This document shows positions 32,902 to 44,765 of a stretch of DNA of 64,000 bases, in pieces. Under the pieces are notes generated by a model. It made no database searches and had not been told where the DNA came from. It saw only the letters and a list, made by a program, of their open reading frames with translations. Made by a program: the position numbers and the translations under genes. The stretch lies in the NCBI GenBank assembly GCA_950097015.1, contig CATNEN010000038.1, positions 5,005,001 to 5,069,000 of the forward strand, written 5' to 3'. Position 1 is the first letter of the stretch. The number at the start of each line of letters is the position of its first letter. The DNA comes from Macrostomum hystrix (Eukaryota; Platyhelminthes; Macrostomidae).

Positions 32902-33270
32902 GAATTACTCTATAATATTGAAACCAGTGAAACACTCAATGCTTTAGTAAACCAGCAGTTTTTTCTATTTTGTTGCACTTAGTTTATTTCACAGTTTAGT
33001 TAGTATCTGCCAACTATTTGATTCTTTTGATAGCAATCTTAGCACAAATAGAAATGGATGGTCGTGCTAGATTTTGAGCTTGTCTGTGAGACAACTTTGA
33101 AAGCGGGATGGTGTTTTTAATGTTTTACATTTTTCTTAGTAACTCTAAATAATTTTTTCTTTTTGCCTTTAATACTACTGAAAGAACAAAGAGTAGTAAG
33201 AAGTGAAACGTAATTATAGCTTCAGGGTTAAGTTTTATTTCGAAGCGAATATAACATCCGATACTGTCCG

Positions 33271-34113
33271 TTAAGCGAAGATGACAACCCATCAAGCGAA
33301 GGTGACACCTGTTAGAACAGGAACCAACCCAGCAGCAAAGATGACGCCTGTTAGAACAGGAACCAACCAATCAAGAGAAGATGACACCTGTTAGAACAGG
33401 AACCAACCCATCAAGCGAAGATGAGAGCTGTTAGAACAGGAACCAACCCATCAAGCGAAGATGAGAGCTGTTAGAACAGGAACCAACCCATCAAGCGAAG
33501 GTGACACCTGTTGGAACAGGAACCAACCCATCAAGCGAAGGTGACACCTGTTAGAACAGGAACCAACCCATCAAGCGAAGGTGACACCTGTTAGAACAGG
33601 AACCAACCCATCAAGCGAAGGTGACACCTGTTAGAACAGGAACCAACCCATCAAGCGAAGGTGACACCTGTTAGAACAGGAACCAACCCATCAAGCAAAG
33701 ATGACACCTGTTAGAACAGGAACCAACCCATCAAGCGAAGGTGACACCTGTTGGAACAGGAACCAACCAATCAAGCGAAGGTGACACCTGTTAGAACAGG
33801 AACCAACCCATCAAGCGAAGGTGACACCTGTTAGAACAGGAACCAACCCATCAAGCGAAGGTGACACCTGTTAGAACAGGAACCAACCCATCAAGCAAAG
33901 ATGACACCTGTTAGAACAGGAACCAACCCATCAAGCGAAGGTGACACCTGTTGGAACAGGAACCAACCAATCAAGCGAAGGTGACACCTGTTGGAACAGG
34001 AACCAACCCATCAAGCGAAGATGACACCTGTTAGAACAGGAACCAACCCATCAAGCGAAGGTGACACCTGTTGGAACAGGAACCAACCCATCAAGCGAAG
34101 GTGACACCTGTTA
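33271..34113. repeat. 40-bp minisatellite
   Basis: About 21 copies of a 40-bp unit containing GTGACACCTGTTAGAACAGG and AACCAACCCATCAAGCGAAG. Variant markers (GATGAGAGC, TTGGAACAGG, AAGCAAAGATG) recur in blocks. Confidence 0.97.
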
Positions 34114-35189
34114 ATACCTGCTTGAAATTACTGATACATGTATAAAAAAGCCTTTAAACAAAACTGTTCGATTACCAGTTGAAAGTCATTCAACTAGCCT
34201 GTTTGGCATTCATCTGCTATACGTACTGATAATGTCGCTTTTGCCTCTATCTAGGCCTGAACTCGTGATATATTAACCTGTTAATGTTTGTCGCCAAAAA
34301 TAATGTTTAATGTCAGGATTTAGATTTTCGCTGCACAATTTAATGGGTGTGCGTGTTTTATGTTACAAATTTTTGTTCGAAATTATTGAATCTGCATAGC
34401 ACCGGCACTTCTATATCTAATAATCAGAGAGACAGAGAGATTTTAATGCCCTGGCAGATTCTGCCTCGTCTTGTCGTCATCCCATCTTGTCCTTCAAGGG
34501 GATCAAGGAATCGGGCGGAGGCTTGTTTGGGATGCGAATTCCTTCGTTGGGTTGGGATAAAATGGCCATGAGTTGGCTTGAGTTTGTGTCAGCGAATTCC
34601 GCAGCTATATGGGGGGCTGTTCTTGATTTTTATAAATTTTCGCGGGCGCTGACGAGGCTGAGCCAGACACATGCGACGAGCAACAGTTCGGCAAATTTCA
34701 TTCTCTGCGTTTTATTTAACAGACTGCATTGAGCGCTCTGTCTGCTGGAGAAGCGAACATTTTATCTGCTAACTGGGTCTCATTGGACGCACCTTGGCTA
34801 ATAGCGAACAACTCCTTGGCTGTCCCACCTACGGGCCTTCAAAGCCCCAGCTGTCACTCCTAGAAAGCCGGCACCAACTACCCACTTCCACCCAGCACCA
34901 GCTGTCAGCCTCATCAATTCTTATAGCCCTGATTTCTAATTTAGTTCTTCCAATTCTGTGCAGGCGCCTGTTGCAAATTTAACCTGATGATCTGATGCTC
35001 GTATTTTAAATTTATATTTTTTACTGCAAACGATTGAATCTGTGAATGCCAGTTTTTAACAAGTGGGAATTTTTTAGGTTTATATTGCCCCGAGGGCGAA
35101 CACTCGAATATGATGTCCCTTGTACTTGTTTTATAGTTGAGGCGCCCAATTTAGATTTCAGCTTTTAAAGGGACTTTTTATAGCCAACC
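34114..35189. other. Intergenic, no gene recognised
   Basis: Short open frames at 34347-34571, 34487-34732 and 34794-34982 (+) have no recognised domain or consistent splice context. Confidence 0.4.
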
Positions 35190-36562
35190 TCTCATCACCC
35201 TTCATCTCATTTGATTCCCACCTCTCATCACCCTTCATCTCATTTGATTCCCACCTCTCATCTCCCTTCATCTCCTTTGATTCCCACCTCTCATCTCCCT
35301 TCATCTCCTTTGATTCCCACCTCTCATCTCCCTTCATCTCCTTTGATTCCCACCTCTCATCACCCTTCATCTCCTTTGATTCCCACCTCTCATCACCCTT
35401 TATCTCCTTTGATTCCCACCTCTCATCACCCTTCATCTCCTTTGATTCCCACCTCTCATCTCCCTTCATCTCCTTTGATTCCCACCTCTCATCCCCCTTC
35501 ATCTCCTTTGATTCCCACCTCTCATCACCCTTCATCTCCTTTGATTCCCACCTCTCATCACCCTTCATCTCCTTTGATTCCCACCTCTCATCTCCCTTCA
35601 TCTCCTTTGATTCCCACCTCTCATCACCCTTCATCTCCTTTGATTCCCACCTCTCATCACCCTTCATCTCCTTTGATTCCCACCTCTCATCTCCCTTCAT
35701 CTCCTTTGATTCCCACCTCTCATCTCCCTTCATCTCCTTTGATTCCCACCTCTCATCTCCCTTCATCTCCTTTGATTCCCACCTCTCATCTCCCTTCATC
35801 TCCTTTGATTCCCACCTCTCATCTCCCTTCATCTCCTTTGATTCCCACCTCTCATCTCCCTTCATCTCCTTTGATTCCCACCTCTCATCTCCCTTCATCT
35901 CCTTTGATTCCCACCTCTCATCTCCCTTCATCTCTTATGATTCTCACCTCTCATCTCCCTTCATCTCCTTTGATTCCCACCTCTCATCACCCTTCATCTC
36001 CTTTGATTCCCACCTCTCATCTCCCTTCATCTCCTTTGATTCCCACCTCTCATCTCCCTTCATCTCCTTTGATTCCCACCTCTCATCACCCTTCATCTCC
36101 TTTGATTCCCACCTCTCATCACCCTTCATCTCCTTTGATTCCCACCTCTCATCACCCTTCATCTCCTTTGATTCCCACCTCTCATCTCCCTTCATCTCCT
36201 TTGATTCCCACCTCTCATCTCCCTTCATCTCCTTTGATTCCCACCTCTCATCTCCCTTCATCTCCTTTGATTCCCACCTCTCATCTCCCTTCATCTCTTA
36301 TGATTCTCACCTCTCATCTCCCTTCATCTCCTTTGATTCCCACCTCTCATCACCCTTCATCTCCTTTGATTCCCACCTCTCATCACCCTTCATCTCCTTT
36401 GATTCCCACCTCTCATCTCCCTTCATCTCCTTTGATTCCCACCTTTCATCTCCCTTCATCTCCTTTGATTCCCCCCTTTCATCTCCCTTCATCTCCTTTG
36501 ATTCCCATCTCTCATCACCCTTCATCTCCTTTGATTCCCATCTTTTATCTCCCTTCATCTTC
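35190..36562. repeat. 33-bp minisatellite, both strands stop-free
   Basis: About 41 copies of a 33-bp unit (CTCATCTCCCTTCATCTC then CTTTGATTCCCACCT), strongly pyrimidine-rich on the plus strand. A rare variant, TCTCTTATGATTCTC, occurs at 35931 and 36294, exactly 11 units (363 bp) apart. Because 33 is a multiple of 3, one plus frame (35211-36566) and one minus frame (35158-35931) stay open as 11-residue repeats. No gene evidence supports either. Confidence 0.98.
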
Positions 36563-37228
36563 ATAAAGTTTCTTCTTTAACGAACTTAAAAACGATGTAA
36601 CACGACTCCCAAGGAAACTTCTTTACAAAATCGATGTAAAGACCAAAACAAACTATAAAAGGTGATGAAAGAGAAATACGTTTAATTAATTACAGATGCA
36701 GATCTCAAGCAATCCCTCGGTGTCCGGGAGTCACAGATAGGAGTTTGTGCAACATGATGCCCCATAGTTGCCATGCAGGCTAGCCTTCAGATTTATAATC
36801 AATAATTCCTGCGTTGACAGGACAGATACACTATCTGCCTAGCTGTTCCATGTGTTTTCACTGTGATAAGCAGAAATGAGAAAATAGAAAAATGACCCCC
36901 CGACATGCGCTCCGAGACCATTGGAGGTTAAGGAATGGAGGAGGCCCTCTTAACACTCGATGAGAGAGCTGCATGGATGCGATTCTGAGTAATGCGCCGG
37001 GGGGGCCACGACTGGGGACCGCGCCGAGCCTGATTGGTTCCGCCACATCTGTCATTTGCTTCAGCCACCCAACACGCGGGTCTCGGCCATTGGCTAGCCA
37101 AATATTTCAACAGCTTTTCAGAGCCATAAATTAAATGTTAACCGATAGTTGAACTAATTATTTAAAAAGGCCACGATTGAAAACTGACTTCGTGAAGTCC
37201 AGTTGAGCATAATAAGTTTTGTTCTCAG
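36563..37228. other. Upstream flank of the Pax gene
   Basis: No gene recognised. It ends with TTGTTCTCAG at 37228, an acceptor-like site 21 bp before the Pax ATG. Confidence 0.45.
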
Positions 37229-37249
37229 CTAAGGAAATAATCACTTTCA

Positions 37250-40200
37250 ATGGACGGCTTCCGGCCTCAACAGTCGCCGAACCAGCATCAGCTGGCCACA
37301 TCGTCGAGTCAAACGCTTGCGGGTGTGATCTTCGACGGTGAGTTAACCACGTAGGAGCCGCTAGGCTGCTGACAGCAGTGGCTCAGCCGAGGAAGTCGGG
37401 GTGGGGAAAGAGTGAGAAAATGTGAGTAAGTGAACGTGAGTGATTGACAGTGTGTAAAAGTGTTGGAGCGTGTGTTACAGTGTGCAAGAGTGTGAGAATT
37501 TTAAATCACGAGAGTATGAGAGTGTTAAATTGTGTGAGAGAATTATTGAGTGTGAGATTGTGAGAGTGTGAGAAAGTTAGAGTGTGAGAAAGTTAGAGTG
37601 TGAGAGCGTGAGTGAATGAGAGTGTAAATGCGCGTGTGAATGTGAGTGTGAGAGTGTGAGAGCGTGAGTGATGAGTGATTGAGAGTGTGAGAGCGTGAGT
37701 GATGAGTGTGAGAGCGTGAGTGATGAGTGATTGAGAGTGTGAGAGCGTGAGTGATGAGTGTGAGAGCGTGAGTGATGAGAGTGTGAGAGCGTGAGTGATG
37801 AGTGTGAGAGCGTGAGTGATGAGTGTGAGAGCGTGAGTGATGAGTGATTGAGAGTGTGAGAGCGTGAGTGATGAGAGTGTGAGAGCGTGAGTGATGAGTG
37901 TGAGAGCGTGAGTGATGAGTGTGAGAGCGTGAGTGATGAGTGTGAGAGCGTGAGTGCGTGAGTGATTGAGAGTGTGAGAGGGTGAGTGATGAGAGTGTGA
38001 GAAGGCTTTAAAGAGTGAGGTGAAGTGTAGGTGGAGTGAATAAGTGTGAGAGTGTGAAAGAGCAGACGAGGGGGAGTATAGAAAACAGAAAGAAAGACAG
38101 CAGGATTGTGGGTGGGAGAATATATTCAGACAAGACAAAGACAAAAGATTAGCAGAATTAGGTAAGTATGCGAATTGATCTATACAGGGATAAGGTACCT
38201 TTAAGCGAAGCTACCTTCAAATGATTGGAGCTGCGTGATGATGAGGAGATTGGCCAAACGGTGCCAAACTGTACGTTAGTGAGAGCTTAAACACAGAAGT
38301 CAGGAATATTGTGGTCGCGTTTACAAAGCAGTCATCGGAGTGTAAAGAAAACAACAATCCGTATCTATAGCCAACCCAGTAGCCACGAGTTTAATTCAAT
38401 ATAAGCCATTTAGACTCTTGAGATTAAACACCTAAAACAGAGATTCGATCTTAGTGAGTTGGGTCTGGGAGGGATCACTTGAGTTGGCACAAAATATTCG
38501 ATTTATAGCCAGCGCGTCACGTGTTCTGGCAGGCACAGAGACGCGACATGTTGTCCATGCACTGTGCCTCAAGGGCAGGTATTAACTTTTCACAATGAAC
38601 CAACCGCCTGCGTCCTAAATGGAACAATGGTTTGAGGCAAAGTTTTTCAACAATTTTTTAAATCAAAGCCTTTGGGATTTTGTAGCCTTCCGCTCGGCTG
38701 ATCTCAGAGTGTGCGTGTGATCCCGCATCTCAGATTTCAACAGAAACCACTCGACTCACTGACTAAACCGAGTGTTAAGTGCAAGGACTGTGGAACATGC
38801 GGTCGCGCAGTTCGGCTGTGAAATTATCCCCCGGAATCGCACTCTAGTTCTATACAGTTAGATAATGACAATAAATTGACAGTGATTCGAAACTGGGATA
38901 ATTCGGAAGTTGGGATAACTCGGAAGTTGGGATAATTCGGAAGTTGGGATAATTCGGAAGTTCGGAAGTTCGGAAGTTGGGATAATTCGGAAGTTGGGAT
39001 CGTTCAAAAGTTGGGATAATTCGGAAGTTTGGATAATTCGGAAGTTGGAATAATTCGAAGTTGGGATAATTCGAAGTTGGGATAGTTCGAAGTTGGGATA
39101 ATTCGAAGTTGGGATCGTTCATAAGTTTGGATGATTCGGAAGTTGGGATAATTCGGAAGTTGGGATAATTCGGAAGTTGGGATAATTCGGAAGTTGGGAT
39201 AATTCGGAAGTTGGGATAATTTGGAAGTTGGGATAATTCGGAAGTTGGGATCGTTCAAAAGTTGGGATAATTTGGAAGTTGGGATAATTCTGAAGTTGGG
39301 ATCGTTTAGAAGTTGGGGCAATTCGAAAGTTTGGATCTCCAATACCTCTTTGAAATATCTGCGTGCGTATAGCAACAAAAATTTCCTGAACTGAAACTGC
39401 TTTCAGGCCAGGGTCGCGTCAACCAGCTTGGCGGGATCTTCATCAACGGCCGGCCCCTGCCGCATCACATCCGGGTCCAGATTGTTGAACTGGCCGGACG
39501 GGGTGTGCGGCCCTGTGACATCAGCCGGCGACTTCGAGTCAGCCATGGCTGCGTAAGCAAGATTCTGCAGCGCTTTCAGGAGACAGGTGAGCCGTCAGCC
39601 ATTTGGGAAAAAATCCTCTGCATGGGATTTTCAATAATTATACCAAAAAAATTACCGATCCTCGCCGACCGCAGGCACTGTGACTCCGGGTGTCACCGGT
39701 GGCAACCGCCGCGTCATCGCCGACCAAGTCGAGCGTCGGATTCGCGCCGTCAGAGCTCGAGAGCCCGACCTGCCGGCCTGGGAGATCCGCGTCCGGCTAC
39801 TCGCGGCCGGACATTGCGATGAGAAGTCGGCGCCAAGCACCGCCGCCATCAGCAAGCTGCTGCGACGAGAGGGTGAGATTACCGTGGGCAGGGTCTCAGT
39901 CAGGTAGAGTGAGAGAGGTAGCTCGTAGATTGAGTTCTTGGAAAGTAGAATGAGAGAGGTAGATCAAGTTCTTTGGAGGTAGACTGTGAGGTAGATCGAG
40001 TTCTTCGGAGGTAGACTGTGAGGTAGATCGAGTTCTTTGGAGGTAGACTGTGAGGTAGATCGAGTTCTTCGGAGGCAGACTGTGAGGTAGATCGAGTTCT
40101 TCGGAGGTAGACTGTGAGGTAGATCGAGTTCTTGGGAGGTAGACTGTGAGGTAGATCGAGTTCTTCGGAGGTAGACTGTGAGGTAGATCGAGTTCTTGGG

Positions 40201-43200
40201 AGGTAGACTGTGAGGTAGATCGAGTTCTTGGAAAGTAGACTGAGAGGTAGATAGGTTTCTTGGTTTAAGAGCTTGAAGTAGAAAAATAGAATGTCCTGGC
40301 GAGATTGGCAGTGTTGTTGCATCACATTTGAGTGTAATGATTAGCCAGCTGAATAACATTTTGGCAGTGTGAAATGACTGACAAATTGTCCGAATAAAAA
40401 ACTCGAGTCGCCTATATAGGCTAAGGTGCGATCGCGCAAGTCAGGTGTGATTTGATGTTCCTCTCCGCACCGCAAATGCTCATCAATTCTGATTGGAGCA
40501 CTGCAGTGGACTCACTTGCCTTGGGAACGCCCACAACAGCAGAAGGTGTGATGTATGACCGCTTCAGCTCCCACCGGGGACTGCCATTCATCCCATTTCT
40601 TTCTCTGTAGAATTCCGCTCCATTAAACTCTGCTTCCGCGGCTTAGGATGGGACTGGATAGAGTCAGGGAGCATGCTGAGGCCGGGACAATTAAGTGGGC
40701 GGTGGCTTTTATGACACCGGGGCGCAGATTTCCGGGGCAGTCAAATGCCCTCGGGGTGGTGGATGAGGTGTAGCCGGTGCGTCTGTGTTGGCCAGCAGCC
40801 CTAAGGGTTTGGGGCGGGGCACAATGTCCAGTCAATAGTTTTGTTGTCGTCAGTTCGATGCGGGAGAATTCAGGCCCGTAAACTGGATGAGTTTGAGGAG
40901 CTTTCAGAGCCACCCACATATTAGCCAAGTTGTTTTCTCGCCTCGTTGAGCCACCCGAAAATCTGCATATCTGTCAACTTTGGGCTCGGCCAAGGGACGG
41001 ACACTGAGAAGGGAGGAGGGTGCAGTTGTGTAAAAAGTCATTTATTTCTTCCACAAAGTTGTCACAGAACGGATCAGAAACAGAACGGATCCCACTGCTA
41101 TATATTAGTCAAAGCGCAATCAGGCGTTAATAAGCCTTCTCGCTCAGGCTGTTTGTTGACAAGGGGAAGACACATTACTAACATGTTTACAACCTCGGCA
41201 ACCCCTGAGACGCACACCTGTCGTTTAGATCCGCCCGAAGCATCGCTGTATTGCTAGTCCGTATGACTACTAGATCTATTTGCTACCGGCTAAGAAGATA
41301 AATTTTATTATAAAAAATTAAATCAGCGATAACAGCTTTTACTGTGAAAGCCAAAATACTTATAGCTTTGGATAACATGCGAACTTCATGGCGAATATGA
41401 TTGACTGGTTGAGGTTGGAATCTGGAGCACAGAGACTGCCAAATCCTGATTGATTGTCCTGCACATTATTAGCTGCGTTTTCCGCCTCAAATGCATGAAT
41501 AATTGTGTATAGAAATCTTTACTTGACAACAACAACAACTATAGAAGCTGCTGCAGCTACTGATGGATGCTGAGAATTCATTGAAATTCAGGAGTATCCG
41601 TTAGAGCGCTGCGGACACCATGGCAGACCCGCAGCCAGCGAGGAGACAATTCTGCCCATTTCGCTGACTCCTGAGCACACACACACACACACACAGATAC
41701 TGTACGCAGGCACACACTCACATACACAATAATGTACATTTGTCCTGACTTTCTCATCGTCAGGCAGTGTACCCTTCACTGCGCCTTGGAGGTTGGCCCT
41801 GAATTGCACGACAAGCCAACAAGCCTTCTCTCCGCGGCTGCGCCCCAAATGAATGTGGCCTCGACGCGGAATCGAACTCAGGGACCTTGGTGCGAGAGGC
41901 AAACGCGTTAACCAACTCTGTTACTGACCCCCTGAACCCGATGCCTTTCTAGACTATCCTGCAGCGGCGGGCAGAGCAGCTCCGAACACGTCGGCAGTCG
42001 ATGACATGATCCAACAGCAGCGGCAGCAGCAAAGCCAGGCTTGCTCCAGTGCGGCTGACATCGAGTCCAGCTGCCGCCAGAGCCGGAGTCTAGTGTCCGA
42101 CAAGCCGCCAGTCGCAGGCAGCCTCCGTAACTCCGTTGTTTCCTCCTCCACTGACGAGCGTGACGAAAATTTCGGCGAATTCGCGCCGCTCGCTGGCGAC
42201 ACCGACGATGTCGACGACGACGCACCGTCGACTGAGCGCGCCGAATCCGGCGTCGGAAAAGGTTCAACGAATCGCCGATGCCGAACGACATTCAGTGATC
42301 AGCAGGTGCGCTCACTGGAGGCGGCCTTTCAGCAGACGCACTACCCCAGCCTGGCCATGCGGGAGGCTCTGGCGGCTGCGGTGTCGCTCTCCGAGTCCAA
42401 GGTGCAGGTCTGGTTCAGCAACCGGCGGGCCAGATGGCGCAAGCAGGTCAGCGCCGCTTGTCGGGGTGGCGTTGCTGAGACTCCTGACGATGGCCAGCGA
42501 CAGCCTAGGACAGCTGGCAGCACTGAAGATGGACTTCAGGACAATGTCCACAATCGCAACGTAGACGATGGCGACATCAGCCAAGAGGATGCGGGCGGCG
42601 ACTCTGCTAGGAGAGAAGACAACGACGGACTGCACGATCTGGGACTGCTGGCCAACCTGCCGGGTGAGAAGGATTTTGCGGGAAGGAAGAAGGATTTGAT
42701 TTGAATGTTTCAATTATTGACTAAGTGATTTCTTATTAAAACACCCCAACTAATAAAAAAACTTTTTTCCAGGCTGTACTCTGATTCATAGCTCCAAACC
42801 CGTTGTGCCGCTGCCTCGCTATCCGGTAAGAAATTCGTCACAAGTTTAAGAGCTTGATAAACGAACAGCAAGATTGATATGATTGATAAGGTGTTCGAAA
42901 TGAGATTGGTATATGTTAGATATGGGATTGATAAATGATAGATATGAGATTGTAGATGTCAGATATTATGCAAATAGGTAGATTTTGATAATAAGACTGA
43001 TTGAAATTGATAGCGAGATCGTATTTCTACGAAATGGTATTTCTACGAAATGGTATTTCTACGAAATGGTATTTCTACGAAATGGTATTTCTACGAAATG
43101 GTATTTCTACGAAATGGTATTTCTACGAAATGGTATTTCTACGAAATGGTATTTCTACGAAATGGTATTTCTACGAAATGGTATTTCTACGAAATGGTAT

Positions 43201-43925
43201 TTCTACGAAATGGTATTTCTACGAAATGGTATTTCTACGAAATGGTATTTCTACGAAATGGTATTTCTACGAAATGGTATTTCTACGAAATGGTATTTCT
43301 ACGAAATGGTATTTCTACGAAATGGTATTTCTACGAAATGGTATTTCTACGAAATGGTATTTCTACGAAATGGTATTTCTACGAAATGGTATTTCTACGA
43401 AATGGTATTTCTACGAAATGGTATTTCTACGAAATGGTATTTCTACGAAATGGTATTTCTACGAAATGGTATTTCTACGAAATGGTATTTCTACGAAATG
43501 GTATTTCTACGAAATGGTATTTCTACGAAATGGTATTTCTACGAAATACTATTTCTACGAAATACTATTTCTACGAAATCGTATTTCTACGAAATGGTAT
43601 TTCTACGAAATCGTATTTCTACAAATTCTTCTTATGGATGTTTGATTCTTCCCAATTGGCCATGCACCCGCAGTTCCCGACACCGCCCCAGTTCTTCTTG
43701 CCGCATATGCCGCATCCACCGCCGCCACCGCCACTGCCGCTGCCGCCTCTGCCTCCGCCGCCGCCTCCGCAGGCCCCGCTGCCGCACGGAGCTAATTTCG
43801 CTGTTTCCGCTGCCTTATTCGCCGATTCAGCAGTTTGGCAAAGACTCGCCATCCTTGCCAGCCTCTGCGGGGGCGGCGGCGGTGGCGTCAATGGAAACGC
43901 CAATGCTACAGGACACAGCAGCTGA
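37250..43925 (+). CDS. Pax3/7: Pax3/7-type transcription factor
   Basis: Exons 37250-37337, 39407-39586, 39675-39872, 41953-42663, 42773-42825 and 43674-43925 have matching phases (493 residues plus stop). The paired domain spans residues about 30-155. Its first subdomain has [39 protein letters not shown] and [20 protein letters not shown]. The second has [26 protein letters not shown] and [11 protein letters not shown] full 60-residue homeodomain follows at 262-321 ([19 protein letters not shown] to [16 protein letters not shown]). It has Ser at position 50, the Pax-class hallmark. The combination of paired domain plus complete homeodomain, and the sequence detail, point to Pax3/7. A nuclear DNA-binding regulator of neural, mesodermal or segmental fates is expected from the family. 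The linker is Gln- and Asp-rich, and only a doubtful octapeptide-like AVDDMI is seen. The C-terminus is Pro-rich and its reading frame at the end is uncertain (see findings). The ATG follows an acceptor-like TTCTCAG. Confidence 0.93.
37410..38000. repeat. GTGAGTGAT-rich degenerate minisatellite in Pax intron 1
   Basis: Irregular early units (GTGAGTAAGTGAACGTGAGTG) sharpen into about 15 copies of a roughly 21-bp unit, GTGAGAGCGTGAGTGATGAG, between 37640 and 37990. It starts about 70 bp after the donor GTGAGTTAACC, which it resembles. Confidence 0.92.
38892..39335. repeat. 17-bp minisatellite in Pax intron 1
   Basis: About 26 copies of GATAATTCGGAAGTTGG with GATCGTTCAAAAGTTGG variants and some 16-bp units lacking one G. 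It ends about 70 bp before the acceptor of the first paired-domain exon. Confidence 0.97.
39915..40245. repeat. 32-bp minisatellite in Pax intron 3
   Basis: About 9-10 copies of GGTAGACTGTGAGGTAGATC then GAGTTCTTCGGA, beginning about 40 bp after the donor GTGAGATT at 39873. The first copies are irregular. Confidence 0.96.
40246..41606. other. Remainder of Pax intron 3
   Basis: No repeat array and no recognised exon. Open frames at 40623-40928 (-) and 40946-41257 (+) lack domains. A stretch of CAACAACAACAAC occurs at about 41527. Confidence 0.4.
41607..41934 (-). mobile_element. SINE-A immediately upstream of the homeobox exon, minus orientation
   Basis: Near-complete: GCAGACCCGCAGCCAGCGAG, CGCTGACTCCTGAGCACAC, a (CA)n run, CTTTCTCATCGTCAGGCAGTG, GAATTGCACGACAAGCC, CGGCTGCGCCCCAAATG. 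The head GGAATCGAACTCAGGGACCTTGGTGCGAGAGG...AACCAACTCTGTTAC ends about 20 bp before the acceptor at 41952. Confidence 0.9.
43018..43625. repeat. 16-bp minisatellite in Pax intron 5, nearly perfect
   Basis: About 38 copies of GGTATTTCTACGAAAT. The first 33 or so are identical, and the last few change GG to AC or CG. The 16-bp period with no stop in any frame gives three overlapping open frames, none of them coding. The acceptor for the last Pax exon is only about 50 bp downstream. Confidence 0.98.
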
Positions 43926-44109
43926 CCGCTGGGCCTGGGGTTGCTGACCGGCATTGTTTATAGAACAAAGACTATGACCCTTTTTACATAGCCGTTGCTT
44001 GTTTCTCATGCGTCTTTTAAAAGTATCTTGCTTTTTTGAGTTCTGGAAATTTTAGGATATTGTAATATTTGGTATTTACGAACTTTGGGATTCTGCGAAT
44101 TAAGAAATG

Positions 44110-44765
44110 TAGAGTTTTGGGTTTTGTGAAATGTGAAATTCTTTGAAATCTTGGATTATGTAAAATCTGGGATTCTGTGAAATCTGGGATTCTATGAAAT
44201 CTGGGATTCTATGAAATCTGGGATTTTGTGAAATCAGGGATTGTGAAATCTGGGATTTTGTGAAATCTGGGATTTTGTGAAATCTGGGATTTTGTGAAAT
44301 CTGGGATTTTGTGAAATCAGGGATTCTGTGAAATCTGGGATTTTGTGAAATCAGGGATTTTATGAAATCTGGGATTCTGTGCAATCTGGGATTTTGTGAA
44401 ATCTGGGATTATGTAAAATCCGGGATTTTGAGAAATCTGGGATTTTGTGAAATCTGGGATTTTGTGAAATCTGGGATTCTGTGCAATCTGGGATTCTGTG
44501 CAATCTGGGATTCTGTTAAATCTGGGATTCTGTGAAATCAGGGATTCTGTGAAATCTGGGATTTTGTGAAATCTGGGATTCTGTGAAATCTGGGATTCTG
44601 TGAAATCTGGGATTTTGTGAAATCAGGGATTCTGTGAAATCTGGGATTTTGTGAAATCTGGGATTCTGTGAAATCTGGGATTCTGTTAAATCTGGGATTC
44701 TGTGAAATCTTTGATTTTGTGAAATCTGGGATTTTATGAAAGCTGGGATTCTGTGAATTATGGGA
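44110..44765. repeat. 17-bp minisatellite between Pax and collagen genes
   Basis: About 38 copies of GGGATTCTGTGAAATCT with GGGATTTTGTG and CAGGGATT variants. A few 14-bp units lie near the start. Confidence 0.97.

Noticed and set aside
35158-36566. Long frames on both strands (451 codons plus, 257 and 116 codons minus)
   Set aside because: A 33-bp tandem repeat with no stops in these frames. No start context, domain or splice evidence.
42985-43947. 320-, 291- and 214-codon frames rich in [14 protein letters not shown]
   Set aside because: A 16-bp array in Pax intron 5. Only the portion after 43674 is real Pax exon.
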